This document shows positions 17,109 through 28,560 of a DNA stretch of 64,000 bases, in pieces. The translations under genes were made by a program, and so were the position numbers. The notes beneath the pieces were generated by a model. The model did no database searches. It was given only the letters and a program-made list of their open reading frames with translations, and was not told the origin of the DNA. The DNA is from Legionella santicrucis (GTDB taxonomy: Bacteria; Pseudomonadota; Gammaproteobacteria; Legionellales; Legionellaceae). The DNA is taken from contig NZ_LNYU01000085.1 in assembly GCF_001468135.1 (NCBI RefSeq), positions 349,904 through 413,903 of the forward strand, read 5' to 3'. Within the stretch, counting starts at the first letter, position 1. Each line of letters starts with the position of its first letter.

Positions 17109-18395
17109 ATGTCACATTCAATAGATTTGTTTCATCAAGCCCAGGCACTAATTCCCGGAGGTGTAAACTCACCTGTTCGTGCTTTTAAAGGTGTAGGAGG
17201 AGAACCTATTTTCTTTAAGCAGGGAAGAGGGGCATATCTTATTGATGTTGATGATCGTGATTATATTGACTACGTAGGATCTTGGGGACCATTAATACTT
17301 GGGCACTGTCATCATGCAGTCATTGAGGCAGTAAATAAAGTGCTTTATAGTGGAATGAGTTTTGGAGCACCTACTGAACTTGAAGTAGAGCTGGCTAAAA
17401 AAATTATTTCTTTAATTCCTTCAATTGAAAAAATACGCATGGTGAACTCAGGGACTGAGGCAACAATGACTGCTATTCGCTTAGCAAGAGGATTCACTAA
17501 GAAAAATAAATTTATTAAATTTAATGGTTGTTATCACGGACATAGTGATGGTTTGCTGGTAAAAGCAGGTTCTGGCCTGCTGACATTAGGCATTCCCTCA
17601 ACACCAGGAATCCCACAAAGTGTTACTGAGCATACCTTGACTGCGGACTTTAATAATCTAGAACAAGTTGTCCAATTATTCGAAAAATTTCCAGAAGATA
17701 TTGCTGCTGTAATTCTTGAACCAGTAGCTGGAAATATGGGATTTGTTTTACCCGAACCTGAATTTTTAAAGGGCTTACGTCAATTATGTGATCAGTATAA
17801 AACTCTATTAATATTTGATGAAGTTATGACTGGATTTAGAGTAGGGCTAACTGGTGCCCAAGGGATATTTAATATAACTCCTGATTTAACTACTTTAGGT
17901 AAAGTAATCGGAGGAGGGATGCCTGTAGGAGCTTTAGGCGGTAAGGCTGAAATTATGTCATTTTTAGCTCCGGAAGGCCCGGTCTATCAAGCAGGTACTC
18001 TTTCTGGTAATCCACTTGCTATGGCGGCTGGTCTTGCAACGTTATCAGAAGTTGAAAAGCCAGATTTTTTTGCTGAATTAAGTCATACAACACAAGCATT
18101 AACACGAGCTTTAGCCTCCGTTGCAGAGGCATTAAATATTCCATTTTTTACTGCATCACTAGGTGGTATGTTTGGTTTTTGTTTTACAGAAAAAACATAT
18201 ATTGCCAATTATGCAGACGTAGCAGCGTCAAATGAAGTCTTATTTAAAAAGTTTTACCACGGTATGTTGAAAAAAGGAGTGTATTTTGCGCCTTCAATGT
18301 ATGAGGCTGGATTTGTTTCGAGTGCACATGGAGAAAAGGAAATCCGTAAAACACAAATGGCGACTGAAGAGGTGCTAAGTCAACTAAAACAATAA
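17109..18395 (+). CDS. hemL: Glutamate-1-semialdehyde 2,1-aminomutase
   Basis: This PLP enzyme converts glutamate-1-semialdehyde to 5-aminolevulinate, the committed haem precursor. Start at 17109 ([12 protein letters not shown]) is favoured by GGAG seven bases upstream; a longer frame from 17055 lacks one. Seen: [66 protein letters not shown] and the PLP-lysine motif [16 protein letters not shown]. About 428 residues, normal length. It is followed by an imperfect 12-bp inverted repeat (18408-18459) without a T tract. Confidence 0.96.
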   Translation: MSHSIDLFHQAQALIPGGVNSPVRAFKGVGGEPIFFKQGRGAYLIDVDDRDYIDYVGSWGPLILGHCHHAVIEAVNKVLYSGMSFGAPTELEVELAKKIISLIPSIEKIRMVNSGTEATMTAIRLARGFTKKNKFIKFNGCYHGHSDGLLVKAGSGLLTLGIPSTPGIPQSVTEHTLTADFNNLEQVVQLFEKFPEDIAAVILEPVAGNMGFVLPEPEFLKGLRQLCDQYKTLLIFDEVMTGFRVGLTGAQGIFNITPDLTTLGKVIGGGMPVGALGGKAEIMSFLAPEGPVYQAGTLSGNPLAMAAGLATLSEVEKPDFFAELSHTTQALTRALASVAEALNIPFFTASLGGMFGFCFTEKTYIANYADVAASNEVLFKKFYHGMLKKGVYFAPSMYEAGFVSSAHGEKEIRKTQMATEEVLSQLKQ

Positions 18396-18407
18396 TGATA
18401 TAGTTCA

Positions 18408-18459
18408 TCGCTTAGGTGAGATTAAAAATATGAAACATGGATATGTCTTCTCATCTAAG
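18408..18459 (+). promoter_or_regulatory. Long hairpin downstream of hemL
   Basis: GCTTAGGTGAGA and TCTCATCTAAGC form a 12-bp stem with a single G-T pair around a 28-base loop. It could mark the 3' end of hemL mRNA; there is no T tract. Confidence 0.35.
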
Positions 18460-18612
18460 CTCAATGATGACATTATTTCGTCTTATCTGAGGATATGGAT
18501 TAAGCGCTAAACTAACTAGATAACAAGATTGCAAAATTTATTTTTAAAATACTAGACAGTAATTTTCCCACATGTCATATTCATAAATGTTCTTGAGTTA
18601 ACAAGGAAAGTC

Positions 18613-20142
18613 ATGACGTCAATAATGACAAATAAAACGGAGTTCCTAAAAGCAATGCCACAAGGGATTATCCCTTTATTTTTTATTCAGATAGTATCTA
18701 CTTTAAGTTTTAGTGTACTTTATTCAACATTGGTTTTGTTCATGATGGGGAAGCTTGGATTGCAAGCAAGCACTGCCAATAGCATCATGGGTGTTTTTAT
18801 TGCTTTTAACTACGGATTACATTTACTCGGTGGTTTTTGGGGTGGTCGCTTGTTATCTAATCGCGCTCTATTTTGCGCAGGAATGGTAGCGCAAATTATA
18901 GGTTGTGTTTTGTTATCATTTAGTGATTTAACATTCTTGTATTACGGTTTGGCTGCTTTTCTAACAGGTTCTGGCTTAAACGTTACTTGTTTGAACTGTA
19001 TGCTTACCCAGCGTTTTTCTCCCGAAGATACTCGCCGTGAAACAGCATTTCTTATGAATTATGCTGGGATGAATATCGGTTTTTTTGTTGGTTTTAGTTT
19101 AAGTGGTCTATTTCAGCTGACTCAAAATTATGAACGTCTTTTTTTGCTCAGCAGTTTAGGTAATTTAGTTGCCTTAATTATTTGTTTATATTGCTGGCAG
19201 CAATTATCAGATAGAGAAACATTGTTCTCAAAAAAAGATAAATATAGCCAAAAAAAATCCATTTTGTGGGGCATTTTTCTGATTTTATTACTTCCTTTCT
19301 TTTTAGGACAAATGTTGCAGTATGCAGACTGGGCCAAAAAATTAGTATTAATTACAGGTATTGTAATGTTAGGAGTCATACTCTATCTTGCAAGACAACA
19401 ACCTACTAAGGAAGCTAAGGATAAAATGATTGCTTTTGCTGTATTGATGATTGTCGGTACAATTTTTTGGATGCTCTATCAAATAGCGCCTATGGGGCTT
19501 ACTGTTTTTATTGATCATAATGTGCAGCGAGAGTATGCCGGTTGGGTTATTCCACCGCAATGGTTTCAAAACATTAATACAGTAGCTATTGTTATTGGTG
19601 GTCCATTATTGGGTTTATTGCTGCATAAGATGCGTAAAAATGGGGTGCAAATCAATATTCCCACTCAGTTCGCTTTAGCATTATTTTTTATCGGTATTGC
19701 CTTTGCTGTATTGCCCATAGGAATCGCTTATGCTAATTATGAGGGTTTGGTTAGCCCAAGTTGGATTGTTTTTAGTTATATTTTACAGAGTATTGGCGAA
19801 CTTTTAATTTCACCAATTGGTTATGCTATGATAGGCTATTTAGCTCCTACATCATTGCAAGGGGTAATGATGGGGATGTGGATGTTAAATTCAGGTGTTG
19901 GAGCAACTTTATCCAGCTATAGTTCAAACTTGATGATTGCTGGACAAAATAGTGTTTCGCCTGTACTAACGAATAGTGGTTACAGCCATGTATTTTTAAT
20001 GTTAGGGTTATTTGCTATTGGTTCTTCAATTGTGCTTTTTATTTTAATTCCAAAGTTACGGGAGTTACTTCAAGAAAAAAAGCCCGTTGAATTACAAGAA
20101 TCTAAAGCAATGACTACAAATCGAGTAGTTGTATGTGAGTAA
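18613..20142 (+). CDS. POT-family proton-coupled di/tripeptide transporter
   Basis: A 509-residue major facilitator superfamily protein with 12-14 membrane helices. The POT hallmarks are visible: the early FNYGLHLLGGFWGGRLLSNR loop, SGLNVTCLNCMLTQRF in the third-fourth helices, FLMNYAGMNIGFFVGFSLSG, and QSIGELLISPIGYAMIGYLAP towards the end. It should import small peptides with protons, which suits an amino-acid-consuming intracellular bacterium. AAGGAA lies seven bases before the ATG. Its last codons overlap the start of mnmC. Confidence 0.88.
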   Translation: MTSIMTNKTEFLKAMPQGIIPLFFIQIVSTLSFSVLYSTLVLFMMGKLGLQASTANSIMGVFIAFNYGLHLLGGFWGGRLLSNRALFCAGMVAQIIGCVLLSFSDLTFLYYGLAAFLTGSGLNVTCLNCMLTQRFSPEDTRRETAFLMNYAGMNIGFFVGFSLSGLFQLTQNYERLFLLSSLGNLVALIICLYCWQQLSDRETLFSKKDKYSQKKSILWGIFLILLLPFFLGQMLQYADWAKKLVLITGIVMLGVILYLARQQPTKEAKDKMIAFAVLMIVGTIFWMLYQIAPMGLTVFIDHNVQREYAGWVIPPQWFQNINTVAIVIGGPLLGLLLHKMRKNGVQINIPTQFALALFFIGIAFAVLPIGIAYANYEGLVSPSWIVFSYILQSIGELLISPIGYAMIGYLAPTSLQGVMMGMWMLNSGVGATLSSYSSNLMIAGQNSVSPVLTNSGYSHVFLMLGLFAIGSSIVLFILIPKLRELLQEKKPVELQESKAMTTNRVVVCE

Positions 20143-22144
20143 TTTTTTTGTACCTATTAAAAAAGCAGAGCTTGATTGGTCCGGGGCTCTGCCTATTTCA
20201 ATTCAATATAATGATGTATATCATTCTTCTGATGGAGGAATGGAACAAAGTCTTTATGTGTTTGTTCATGGCAACAATCTCATTCAGCGTTGGCAATCAT
20301 TTCCTGAGAACACTCAGCGGATTTTTACCATTGGCGAAACTGGTTTTGGAGTTGGTTTAAATTTTCTTTTAAGTTGGCATTTATGGGAGCAATATGCTCC
20401 ATCCTCATGTCGACTTCATTTTATCTCTTGTGAAAAACATCCACTTTCTCTTGATGACTTGGTAAAAAGTCTTGCTCTCTGGCCTCAACTGGTAAAACAA
20501 GCAGAGCAGCTTATCGCCAATTATCCTATTTTAACTCCAGGATATCATCATCTTTCATTTTGTGAAGGGAGGGTTAGTCTGACTTTAATGCTTGGTGATG
20601 CATTTGAATGCTATGAACAATTATTGATTTGTGGTGAATCGGAGCTCGAACGTGAATTGAGAGCTTCTTATATCGATGCATGGTATCTTGATGGTTTTGC
20701 ACCAGCAAAAAATAAAAGTATGTGGTCTGATTCTTTAATAAAGGCAATTGCTATGTTGTCGAAAGAGAATACTACTTTTGCAACCTATACTGCTGCAGGC
20801 TTTGTAAAAAAAAGTTTACGTCATCATGGATTTATGATTGAAAAAAGAAAAGGATTTGGAGCAAAACGACATATGATATGTGGTCGTTTTATTCAGCCCC
20901 CAGAACCAATAACTACAAAACGACATACGCCTTGGCATACAGGTAAACCCGAAAAACTTTTTAATAAATCAGCTGTTATTATAGGAGCAGGTTTGGCTGG
21001 TTGTTTTACTGCCTTTTCCCTAGCAAAAAAAGGTTGGAAGGTAACAGTGATTGATGAATTAAACGAAGTGGGTAACGGAGGATCTGCAAACCAACAAGCG
21101 GTTTTATTTCCTAAGTTATCTGCCTATAGTGCGCCACTGACTCAATTTATGTTAACAGCATTTTTATATGCTGTGCGTACATATCAGTTTATTTTAAATC
21201 AGACCAAACTTGGTGAATTAAATGGGGCTTTATTGCTTGCATATAATGAAAAAGAAAAAGCGGCACAAGAGAGTTTACGCACGTGGCTTCTTCATTATCC
21301 TGAGTTAGGCATGTTAATAGGACAAGAGCAAGCATCTGAGTTAGCAGGATTTTCATTATCAAACTCTGGATTATTTATCCCTTTATCCGGGTGGATGAAT
21401 TCGCCCGCATTATGCCAGTTTTTAGTGAATACAAAAGGCGTTTCTTTAGTAACAAATACATCAGTAACGGATTTAAAATTTGATAAGTGCTGGATCGTTG
21501 ATAATTTGGAAGCGGAGGTGGTCATTTTAGCGAATGGACATAAAGTAAATTCTTTTAAAGAAACGGGGTATCTACCCATAAAACCTATTCGGGGTCAAAT
21601 GACAGCAATTTCCTCGACGCAACAAAGTGCTCAGTTAAAAGTGCCTCTATGTGCTGAAGGGCATGTGCTTCCTGCACGGAATGATATGCATCAAGTGGGT
21701 GCTACTTATGAATTAAATTCTTCTATAGCTAAAATTAAATATGAGGACGATCAAACTAATTTAACGAAGCTAAAGCAGCTTTCCTCTAATAATTTATGGT
21801 CTGATACTGTAATAGGCCGCTGGTCAGGAGTTAGAGCATCGACACCTGATTATCTTCCTTTAGTTGGAAAAGTTGCTGATGCTGAAAATTTTCTTAAGCA
21901 TTATGCCCGATTAGAAACAAATGCGAAATGTTGGATTCCACAAGCAGGGCCTTATTATCCTGGATTGTATGCTTGTGCTGGATTTGGTTCACGAGGGCTT
22001 ACTTCTATTCCTTTGTGTGCAGAGTGGTTAGCTTCTTTAATTAATAATGAACTAAGCTTTTTGCCAAGAAGTTTACAATACGCTTTATCTCCTGCGCGGT
22101 TTTTACGTAAAAATATAATTCGAGCTAAGGTTAAAATCGATTGA
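20135..22144 (+). CDS. mnmC: Bifunctional tRNA mnm5s2U34 biosynthesis enzyme
   Basis: MnmC finishes the wobble-uridine modification of tRNAs for Lys, Glu, Gln and others. The N-terminal half is the SAM-dependent methyltransferase (TIGETGFGVGLNFLLSW, then YLDGFAPAKNKSMWS). The C-terminal half, from VIIGAGLAGCFTAFSLAKKGW, is the FAD-dependent oxidase that removes the carboxymethyl group; ACAGFGSRGLTSIPL near the end is characteristic. The start overlaps the transporter end; either TTG 20129 or GTG 20135 could be used, and GTG gives the typical short N-terminus. About 670 residues, full length. Confidence 0.94.
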   Translation: MSNFFVPIKKAELDWSGALPISIQYNDVYHSSDGGMEQSLYVFVHGNNLIQRWQSFPENTQRIFTIGETGFGVGLNFLLSWHLWEQYAPSSCRLHFISCEKHPLSLDDLVKSLALWPQLVKQAEQLIANYPILTPGYHHLSFCEGRVSLTLMLGDAFECYEQLLICGESELERELRASYIDAWYLDGFAPAKNKSMWSDSLIKAIAMLSKENTTFATYTAAGFVKKSLRHHGFMIEKRKGFGAKRHMICGRFIQPPEPITTKRHTPWHTGKPEKLFNKSAVIIGAGLAGCFTAFSLAKKGWKVTVIDELNEVGNGGSANQQAVLFPKLSAYSAPLTQFMLTAFLYAVRTYQFILNQTKLGELNGALLLAYNEKEKAAQESLRTWLLHYPELGMLIGQEQASELAGFSLSNSGLFIPLSGWMNSPALCQFLVNTKGVSLVTNTSVTDLKFDKCWIVDNLEAEVVILANGHKVNSFKETGYLPIKPIRGQMTAISSTQQSAQLKVPLCAEGHVLPARNDMHQVGATYELNSSIAKIKYEDDQTNLTKLKQLSSNNLWSDTVIGRWSGVRASTPDYLPLVGKVADAENFLKHYARLETNAKCWIPQAGPYYPGLYACAGFGSRGLTSIPLCAEWLASLINNELSFLPRSLQYALSPARFLRKNIIRAKVKID

Positions 22145-22161
22145 GATGAATGTCTCATTAG

Positions 22162-22179
22162 AGCATAATACTATGCTTT
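22162..22179 (+). terminator. Small hairpin after mnmC
   Basis: AGCATA and TATGCT form a 6-bp stem with a four-base loop, followed by TT only. Weak; it lies just before the ribosome site of prpB. Confidence 0.25.
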
Positions 22180-22201
22180 AAAGATCAAGGAGTGACAGTT
22201 G

Positions 22202-23086
22202 ATGGCCGATTCTAAAGGCAAATATTTCAAACAAATAATCAAAGAATATAAACCATTACCTGTATTAGGTACAGTGAATGCTTATTCTGCGATGCTTGCT
22301 CAATTTGCTGGAGCCAAAGCAATCTATCTTTCTGGAGCAGGGGTTGCGAATGCTTCTTATGGTTTACCTGATCTTGGTATGACTAATTTATCACAAGTTC
22401 TCGAGGATGCCCGTAGAATTACTGAGGCTTGTTCTTTACCCCTTCTTGTAGATGTAGATACTGGATGGGGACATGCTTTTAATATTGCTCGAACAGTAAA
22501 ACTCATGGAAAAGACAGGAGTTGCTGCCATTCATATTGAAGATCAAGTTCTTGCAAAACGATGTGGGCATAGACCTAATAAAGCAATTGTATCCATGAAA
22601 GAAATGGGCGATAGAATTAAATCAGCTGTCGATGCACGGCAAGATCCCGATTTTGTGGTTATGGCAAGAACAGATGCTTACGCTGTTGAGGGAATGAGTG
22701 CAGCAATTGAGCGTGCACTATTTTGCATCGAGCTAGGGGCTGATATGATATTTCCTGAAGCTATGACTTGCTTAGATGAATATCAGTTTTTCACGCAAAA
22801 AGTTCAAGTACCTGTTCTGGCAAATATTACTGAATTTGGCAAAACTCCTTTATTTAGTCGAGAAGAGCTTAAAGACGTGGGCGTCTCTTTAATTTTATAC
22901 CCTTTGAGTGCATTTAGAGCAATGTCTCAAGCTGCCTTGAATACCTATCGCGCTATCTTGAGTGATGGAACGCAAAAATCAATGCTTGATAAGATGCAAA
23001 CACGAGAAGAGTTATATGAGGTACTCGGCTATTATCAATATGAACAAAAACTAGACCAATTGATGGAGGAAGATAATGAGCGTTAA
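22202..23086 (+). CDS. prpB: 2-methylisocitrate lyase
   Basis: PrpB splits 2-methylisocitrate into pyruvate and succinate, the last step of propionate breakdown. It has [34 protein letters not shown] (metal-binding DxD), the catalytic-loop KRCGHRPNK, and [14 protein letters not shown]. About 294 residues, normal length. AAGGAG lies before ATG 22202. It overlaps prpC by eleven bases and begins the prpB-prpC-prpD operon. Confidence 0.95.
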   Translation: MADSKGKYFKQIIKEYKPLPVLGTVNAYSAMLAQFAGAKAIYLSGAGVANASYGLPDLGMTNLSQVLEDARRITEACSLPLLVDVDTGWGHAFNIARTVKLMEKTGVAAIHIEDQVLAKRCGHRPNKAIVSMKEMGDRIKSAVDARQDPDFVVMARTDAYAVEGMSAAIERALFCIELGADMIFPEAMTCLDEYQFFTQKVQVPVLANITEFGKTPLFSREELKDVGVSLILYPLSAFRAMSQAALNTYRAILSDGTQKSMLDKMQTREELYEVLGYYQYEQKLDQLMEEDNER

Positions 23087-24194
23087 AAGCGGCGGCTTAG
23101 CCGGTGTTGTTGCTGGTCAATCAGCAATTTGTACAGTTGGGCTAGCAGGGAAAGGTCTTAATTATAGAGGTTATTCAATTGATGATTTAGCTGAATATGC
23201 TACTTTTGAAGAAGTTGCGTATTTATTACTCTATGGAAAATTACCTACCCAAAAGGAGCTAACTGAATATACTGCAAGATTGGTTAGCCTTAGAGCATTG
23301 CCTGAAAATTTAAAAACCGTACTTAAGTTGATTCCTAAGAATACTCATCCAATGGATGTCTTAAGAACAGGATGCTCTTTTTTAGGGAATATTGAGCCAG
23401 AAGAGCAGTTCTCACAAGAACACCAAATCGCGGATCGTCTGTTAGCTTTGTTTCCAGGAATGATGTGCTATTGGTATGCGTGGCACTTCCAAAATAAAGA
23501 GATATCGGGTTTAAGTGAGGAACAAACAACAGGAGCACATTTCCTTTCGTTGCTGCATGGTAAAAAACCAAGCAAAATAGAAGCTCAGATGATGAATGTA
23601 TCTTTGATTTTATATGCGGAGCATGAGTTTAATGCATCAACCTTTGCTGCACGTGTGACTGCTGCAACGCTTGCTGATTTTTATTCAGCAATCACTAGTG
23701 CTATAGGTACATTGCGAGGTCCTTTGCACGGAGGTGCTAACGAAGCAGCAATGGCGCTTATAGAGCGATTTAAAAATCCTGATGAAGCAGAAACTGAATT
23801 GAAAAAAATGTTACTCAACAAAGCCCTCATTATGGGATTTGGTCATAGGGTATATACAACGAGTGATCCTCGTTCTGATATTATTAAAAAATGGTCATTT
23901 CGTTTAGGTGAGGACAAAAATGATCTTCAGCTGTATCATATTTCAGAACGAGTCGAAGAGGTGATGTGGAAGGAGAAAAAACTATTCCCCAACTTGGATT
24001 TTTACAGTGCCTCAGCTTATCATTATTGCGGTATTCCTACTTTCTTATTCACACCAATTTTTGTAATGTCTCGTATTACAGGATGGGCTGCACACGTATT
24101 TGAACAAAGAGCAAATAATAAACTTATAAGGCCTACTTCTGAGTATACTGGACCAGAACCTCAAAAGTTTACTCCAATAGAGAAACGGGGTTAA
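23076..24194 (+). CDS. prpC: 2-methylcitrate synthase
   Basis: PrpC condenses propionyl-CoA with oxaloacetate. A 372-residue citrate-synthase-type protein with [25 protein letters not shown], catalytic His in [30 protein letters not shown], and an Asp in [11 protein letters not shown]; the short length without an N-terminal extension is typical of PrpC rather than GltA. AGGAGG-like sequence inside the end of prpB serves as ribosome site. prpD follows after 140 bp. Confidence 0.94.
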   Translation: MSVKSGGLAGVVAGQSAICTVGLAGKGLNYRGYSIDDLAEYATFEEVAYLLLYGKLPTQKELTEYTARLVSLRALPENLKTVLKLIPKNTHPMDVLRTGCSFLGNIEPEEQFSQEHQIADRLLALFPGMMCYWYAWHFQNKEISGLSEEQTTGAHFLSLLHGKKPSKIEAQMMNVSLILYAEHEFNASTFAARVTAATLADFYSAITSAIGTLRGPLHGGANEAAMALIERFKNPDEAETELKKMLLNKALIMGFGHRVYTTSDPRSDIIKKWSFRLGEDKNDLQLYHISERVEEVMWKEKKLFPNLDFYSASAYHYCGIPTFLFTPIFVMSRITGWAAHVFEQRANNKLIRPTSEYTGPEPQKFTPIEKRG

Positions 24195-24334
24195 TATTTG
24201 ATTAGCCCATATGGAGGAGCAGGTGAAATGTAACCTGTGATTCCCGGGCAATCGGCGCTTAAAGCTTAGTTATGTTGCTCCCAAATCACGGAATTAAGTA
24301 CTCAACTGAAAATAGTGATATATAAGAGGATAAT
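24195..24334 (+). promoter_or_regulatory. prpC-prpD spacer with several short inverted repeats
   Basis: CAGGT with ACCTG, GTGATT with AATCAC, and GGAGCA with TGCTCC can pair in a nested way. The spacer is long for an operon, so these may slow decay or attenuate before prpD. Not tested for free energy. Confidence 0.3.
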
Positions 24335-25783
24335 ATGCACGGTTATGTCGAAGACAATATTAAGCCTGATTATGATCAGGTGATGATAGATATTGCAGAT
24401 TACGTATTAAACAAACAAATTGACAGTATTTTGGCTTATGAAACAGCGCGATTATGTTTGATGGATACTCTTGGATGCGGTATTCTTGCTTTAAATTTTT
24501 CTGAATGTACGAAGTTGTTAGGGCCAGTTGTGCCTGGAGCTACACTCCCTGGTGGAGCACGTGTTCCTGGTACGTCTTATGAGTTAGATCCAGTTCAAGC
24601 GGCTTTTAACATTGGTACGATGATTCGTTGGCTTGATTTCAATGATACATGGCTTGCTGCTGAATGGGGTCATCCTTCTGATAATTTAGGTGCCATACTT
24701 GCAGTTGCTGATTATATGTGCAGAGAAAATTGTTCTAAAGGTAAAGCACCAATATTAATGCAAGATGTACTGACTGCCATGATTAAAGCCCATGAAATTC
24801 AAGGTTGTTTGGCTCTTGAAAATAGTTTTAATCGCGTTGGTTTGGACCATGTATTTTTAGTAAAAATTGCTAGCGCAGCTGTTGCAGCTCAACTCTTGGG
24901 TGCAGACAGAGATATGATGCTAAGAACTTTATCCCAAGTTTTTGTTGATGGTCAAAGTCTACGAACTTATAGGCATGCACCTAATGCGGGGTCACGAAAA
25001 TCATGGGCTGCAGGAGATGCAACCTCGAGAGCAGTACGGTTAGCTTTAATTGCTAAAGCAGGAGAAATGGGTTATCCAAGCGCTTTAACTGTACCAACAT
25101 GGGGATTTTATGATGTATTATTCGGCAAAAAACCGTTTAAGTTTCAACGTCCTTATGACAGCTACGTGATGGAAAATGTTTTATTTAAGCTTTCCTATCC
25201 TGCTGAGTTTCATGCACAGACCGCAGTAGAATGTGCTGTGAAGTTACATCCAATTGTAAAACATCGATTTGATGATATAGCTAGAATTGATCTAGTGACT
25301 CATGAATCTGCGATTCGCATTATTAGTAAGCAGGGTGCTTTGCACAATCCTGCGGATCGAGATCATTGCCTGCAGTATATGGTGGCTATAGGCTTATTAT
25401 TTGGGGATTTAAAAGCGGAACATTATGAAGACAATGTGGCTGCTGATCCTCGAATTGATGTTTTGCGTGCTAAAATGCATGTTACTGAAAATGAACTTTT
25501 TTCTCGTGAGTACCTTGATCCAGAAAAACGTTCAATTGCTAATAGTATCAAATTGATTTTTAAAGATGGTAGTGAAAGTGATTTGATCACTGTTGATTAT
25601 CCGATTGGGCATAAACGTCGACGCGAAGAGGGTATTCCTGTTTTACTATCCAAATTTAAAAAGAATTTAAGTACCCAATTTTCTGCGGAGCGCGTAGAAA
25701 AAATTACTCAGATCATGAATGATACAAATACACTTGCTGCGATGAAAGTTGATGATTTTATGAAATTATGGAGTGTTGCATAA
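24335..25783 (+). CDS. prpD: 2-methylcitrate dehydratase
   Basis: PrpD dehydrates 2-methylcitrate in an iron-independent way. A 482-residue MmgE/PrpD-family protein with [51 protein letters not shown] and the C-terminal [16 protein letters not shown]. It completes the three-enzyme methylcitrate cycle; aconitase would do the hydration. No prpR regulator or propionyl-CoA synthetase is next to it, so control and activation lie elsewhere. AGAGGA precedes the ATG. Confidence 0.95.
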   Translation: MHGYVEDNIKPDYDQVMIDIADYVLNKQIDSILAYETARLCLMDTLGCGILALNFSECTKLLGPVVPGATLPGGARVPGTSYELDPVQAAFNIGTMIRWLDFNDTWLAAEWGHPSDNLGAILAVADYMCRENCSKGKAPILMQDVLTAMIKAHEIQGCLALENSFNRVGLDHVFLVKIASAAVAAQLLGADRDMMLRTLSQVFVDGQSLRTYRHAPNAGSRKSWAAGDATSRAVRLALIAKAGEMGYPSALTVPTWGFYDVLFGKKPFKFQRPYDSYVMENVLFKLSYPAEFHAQTAVECAVKLHPIVKHRFDDIARIDLVTHESAIRIISKQGALHNPADRDHCLQYMVAIGLLFGDLKAEHYEDNVAADPRIDVLRAKMHVTENELFSREYLDPEKRSIANSIKLIFKDGSESDLITVDYPIGHKRRREEGIPVLLSKFKKNLSTQFSAERVEKITQIMNDTNTLAAMKVDDFMKLWSVA

Positions 25784-26098
25784 TACTCCTATTTCATAGC
25801 ATGGAATTTAGGATCAAAAGGATGTGAATGGTATCTTCATCACTTGTGTGTACACCGAAGAATGGCCAGTGTTTTGAAAATGGCTAGAAAGTTTATTTCA
25901 GGCACGCATGCGAATCTATACACGCTCACGTAAGTGGGCGTACTGTTTGTTGCACATAAAATTATTTTAAATTTTATTGAAATTAAAAAACTTTTTTCAC
26001 GCACCCTTGTCTGTCTTATTGTCATTTCTCTGATTTGCTTATCCCTAATATATGGTTATAATTTAACCATAAAGGTTAATTTATGGATCAAATAAATC
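25784..26098. other. Intergenic region between prpD and a chitinase gene
   Basis: This 315-bp stretch contains a 7-bp stem CGCTCAC/GTGGGCG with G-T pairs around 25924-25941 and is otherwise AT-rich. No coding region or clear promoter was recognised. Confidence 0.3.
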
Positions 26099-27577
26099 AT
26101 GAACTTAAAAAGAGTTTTCTCTTGTTCTGTATTATATGCTGCATTGATCTTTATTTATTCTCCTCTATTATTTTCTATGCCAACCACTACAGAATTAATG
26201 AATATTGATTCTATGCAAGAAGAGAAAATTGTTTCTGTTTATTTACTTATTGATACACCAGAACAATTGCAGAAATATGTGAATGATTTAGCTAAAATTC
26301 AAAAACCTAATTTTAATCGTGTTCTTTTTTCGTTTGTTAGACCAACACTGATTGACTATCAATCCGAGAACCTTGCGACCACTGGCATATTAGGTTATTA
26401 CACAGATCATGATGGAAAAGGAGCCCAAGCTTTTCAGGCATTAAAAGCAGCGATTACATTATCTAAAGAGAAACATATTCAAACTTTTCTGTCAGTAGGA
26501 GGTTGGAATTACAGTTGCAATTTTGATGTAGACAAAGATGTATGTGGCCCTCCACCTTCACCTGATAAAAATAATTATTATGATTGGTTTCCTGATCCAA
26601 CAGATCCAACTCAGGTCTCTATAGCAAAAACTTCCTATGCTAATTTAATTAAACTAGCTAATGATCTAGGTGTAGATGGGATTGACTTTGACTACGAGGA
26701 ATTTTGGCATGCTGATAAGTTTGCAATTAATTGGAGTCCGAGTGCAAGTGGTGAATGGTCAACCGATATTGCGCAAAGTATTAGAAAAGGAGGGGGACCG
26801 ACTTATAATAATTTAATGAAATACGCTACTGGATCAGGTTCTTCTTTTGTTATGCCCAAAACCGTGGAAAAGGTAAATGCTATTTTACATGCGATTATTG
26901 ATGATCCCGGTGCAAAATATCTTAAATTTGCTACAGCAGCGCCACCTGTTGGGGCTCGTCCTATTACTGGTTTTGTCTCTAATGATAAATTACCTGATAT
27001 TTACACAAAAGGGGGGCTGTGGTGGAAAGGTAATTTAAAAGGTTTATGGTATAACTTGGCTAACTATGATGAAGCGATAGTTTCTCGTTTTGATAGTTTA
27101 GGATTAATGACCTATGATCTTTGTGGTGATAATCAAGCTTTATGCGCTCCATATGCAAACGGACCTTTAGATTTACCAGGGCAGGTCAGTGCTTATATGA
27201 AAGACTATATGAACTGGCTTAAATCAGCGGATATTAGCAAGCCTATTTTAACAATCGATAATATTGGCAAAGTTACTTTTCTGCCTGCTAAATATAATAT
27301 TAAATCCAAAATTCAATTTGGTTTTGAAGTGAATCAACCTGCCTACCCCAAAAATATTAATGGTCAATTACAACTTACAAATCAATTAGTCGATCAAATT
27401 CTTCAACAACAAAAAGAAAGCGATGGAGTAATCATTTGGCAAATGTATTCCAAGAAAAATACAGCCGTACCCGATGCGACTACCGTAAAATATACTATTA
27501 ATCAAAGTTGTAAAACTTTTTTAGGCAATGACAGTCGATACGATTGCAATGCAGATTTTCCTAGTACAGGACAATAA
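26099..27577 (+). CDS. Secreted GH18-family chitinase-like protein
   Basis: A 492-residue protein with a signal peptide (basic start, then YAALIFIYSPLLFS) and one GH18 barrel. The catalytic motif is LGVDGIDFDYEEFW, with Glu as proton donor; FLSVGGWNYSC is the preceding strand, and LGLMTYDLCGD and IIWQMYSKKN are the later barrel strands. It should cleave beta-1,4-GlcNAc polymers outside the cell. No chitin-binding module is seen. Long loops after DFDYEE (SASGEWSTDIAQSIRKGGG) make it unlike the 388-residue GH18 protein at 45890. It could be a type II secretion substrate, as known for a Legionella chitinase. Confidence 0.85.
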   Translation: MNLKRVFSCSVLYAALIFIYSPLLFSMPTTTELMNIDSMQEEKIVSVYLLIDTPEQLQKYVNDLAKIQKPNFNRVLFSFVRPTLIDYQSENLATTGILGYYTDHDGKGAQAFQALKAAITLSKEKHIQTFLSVGGWNYSCNFDVDKDVCGPPPSPDKNNYYDWFPDPTDPTQVSIAKTSYANLIKLANDLGVDGIDFDYEEFWHADKFAINWSPSASGEWSTDIAQSIRKGGGPTYNNLMKYATGSGSSFVMPKTVEKVNAILHAIIDDPGAKYLKFATAAPPVGARPITGFVSNDKLPDIYTKGGLWWKGNLKGLWYNLANYDEAIVSRFDSLGLMTYDLCGDNQALCAPYANGPLDLPGQVSAYMKDYMNWLKSADISKPILTIDNIGKVTFLPAKYNIKSKIQFGFEVNQPAYPKNINGQLQLTNQLVDQILQQQKESDGVIIWQMYSKKNTAVPDATTVKYTINQSCKTFLGNDSRYDCNADFPSTGQ

Positions 27578-27610
27578 TCTCGGTTTTAACGGTACATTAG
27601 TATATCAAAA

Positions 27611-28426
27611 TTAAATTTTACGTTGTATTCCTGAGGCCGCAAGGATTTTGGTAGATATTTCCTCAATTGAATATTTGGTCGAATTAATATATGGAATTTT
27701 TTCTTTTTGGTACATTGCTTCAACCTCACTTACTTCCAGTCGACATTGTTCTGGAGAAGCATATTTGCTATTTGGTCTGCGTTCAGCTCTGATTTGTTGT
27801 AAACGTTGTGGATCAATGGTTAATCCAAAAAGTTTATTTTTATAGGGTCGTAGTATTTCAGGCAACTTAAAACCAATCATTTCTTCTTCAGTGAATGGAT
27901 AATTTGCAGCCAAAACTCCATATTGCAAGGCCATATATAAACAGCTGGGTGTTTTTCCACAACGTGAAACCCCGATCAGAATGATATCTGCTTTATCATA
28001 TCCACGAGGTTTAATGCCATCATCATGAGACAATGCAAAATCAATTGCTTCAAGTCGATGTAAATAGAGTTTGTTGTTTACTACTCCATGAGTTCTTCCA
28101 ACAGTATAAGAAGATTTTTCATGAAGCTCTTCTTCCATAGGCCCAATAAAAGTACTGAATAAATCAAATACACAAGCATTCGCTTTTTTTAAGTAAGTCC
28201 TTATTTCAGGATCAATCAAAGTCATAAATACTAATGGTTTAACTCCTTGTTCATTACAGGCCTTATCAATCTGATGAACAACTTGTTCCGCTTTTTTTAA
28301 GGAGTCAACATAAGGAATAGTCAGTCGTTCGAATTTTATATTTTCGAATTGGGTGATTAGGCTATGGCCTAAGGTTTCAGCGGTGATTCCTGTACCATCT
28401 GAGATCATAAAAACATAACGTTTCAT
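27611..28426 (-). CDS. ppsR: PEP synthase regulatory protein (bifunctional kinase/pyrophosphorylase)
   Basis: A 271-residue DUF299 protein. It starts YVFMISDGTGITAETLGHSL, has the P-loop-like DIILIGVSRCGKTPSCLYMALQYG and GLTIDPQRLQQIRAERRPNSKYA, all diagnostic. It switches phosphoenolpyruvate synthase off by ADP-dependent phosphorylation and on by phosphate-dependent removal. ppsA itself is not in the window. GAGGCATC precedes the ATG closely. Confidence 0.94.
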   Translation of the reverse strand: MKRYVFMISDGTGITAETLGHSLITQFENIKFERLTIPYVDSLKKAEQVVHQIDKACNEQGVKPLVFMTLIDPEIRTYLKKANACVFDLFSTFIGPMEEELHEKSSYTVGRTHGVVNNKLYLHRLEAIDFALSHDDGIKPRGYDKADIILIGVSRCGKTPSCLYMALQYGVLAANYPFTEEEMIGFKLPEILRPYKNKLFGLTIDPQRLQQIRAERRPNSKYASPEQCRLEVSEVEAMYQKEKIPYINSTKYSIEEISTKILAASGIQRKI

Positions 28427-28560
28427 GTGATGCCTTTAATTAAAAGTAAATGAATATAATCCATTTTAAAATGAATTAGTTAATATAACCAGTAAGTGTA
28501 CTTATTTGCATCTATCTGCTATCTTAAACTTAATGGAGAGTAAATGTTTTTAAGGTAAAT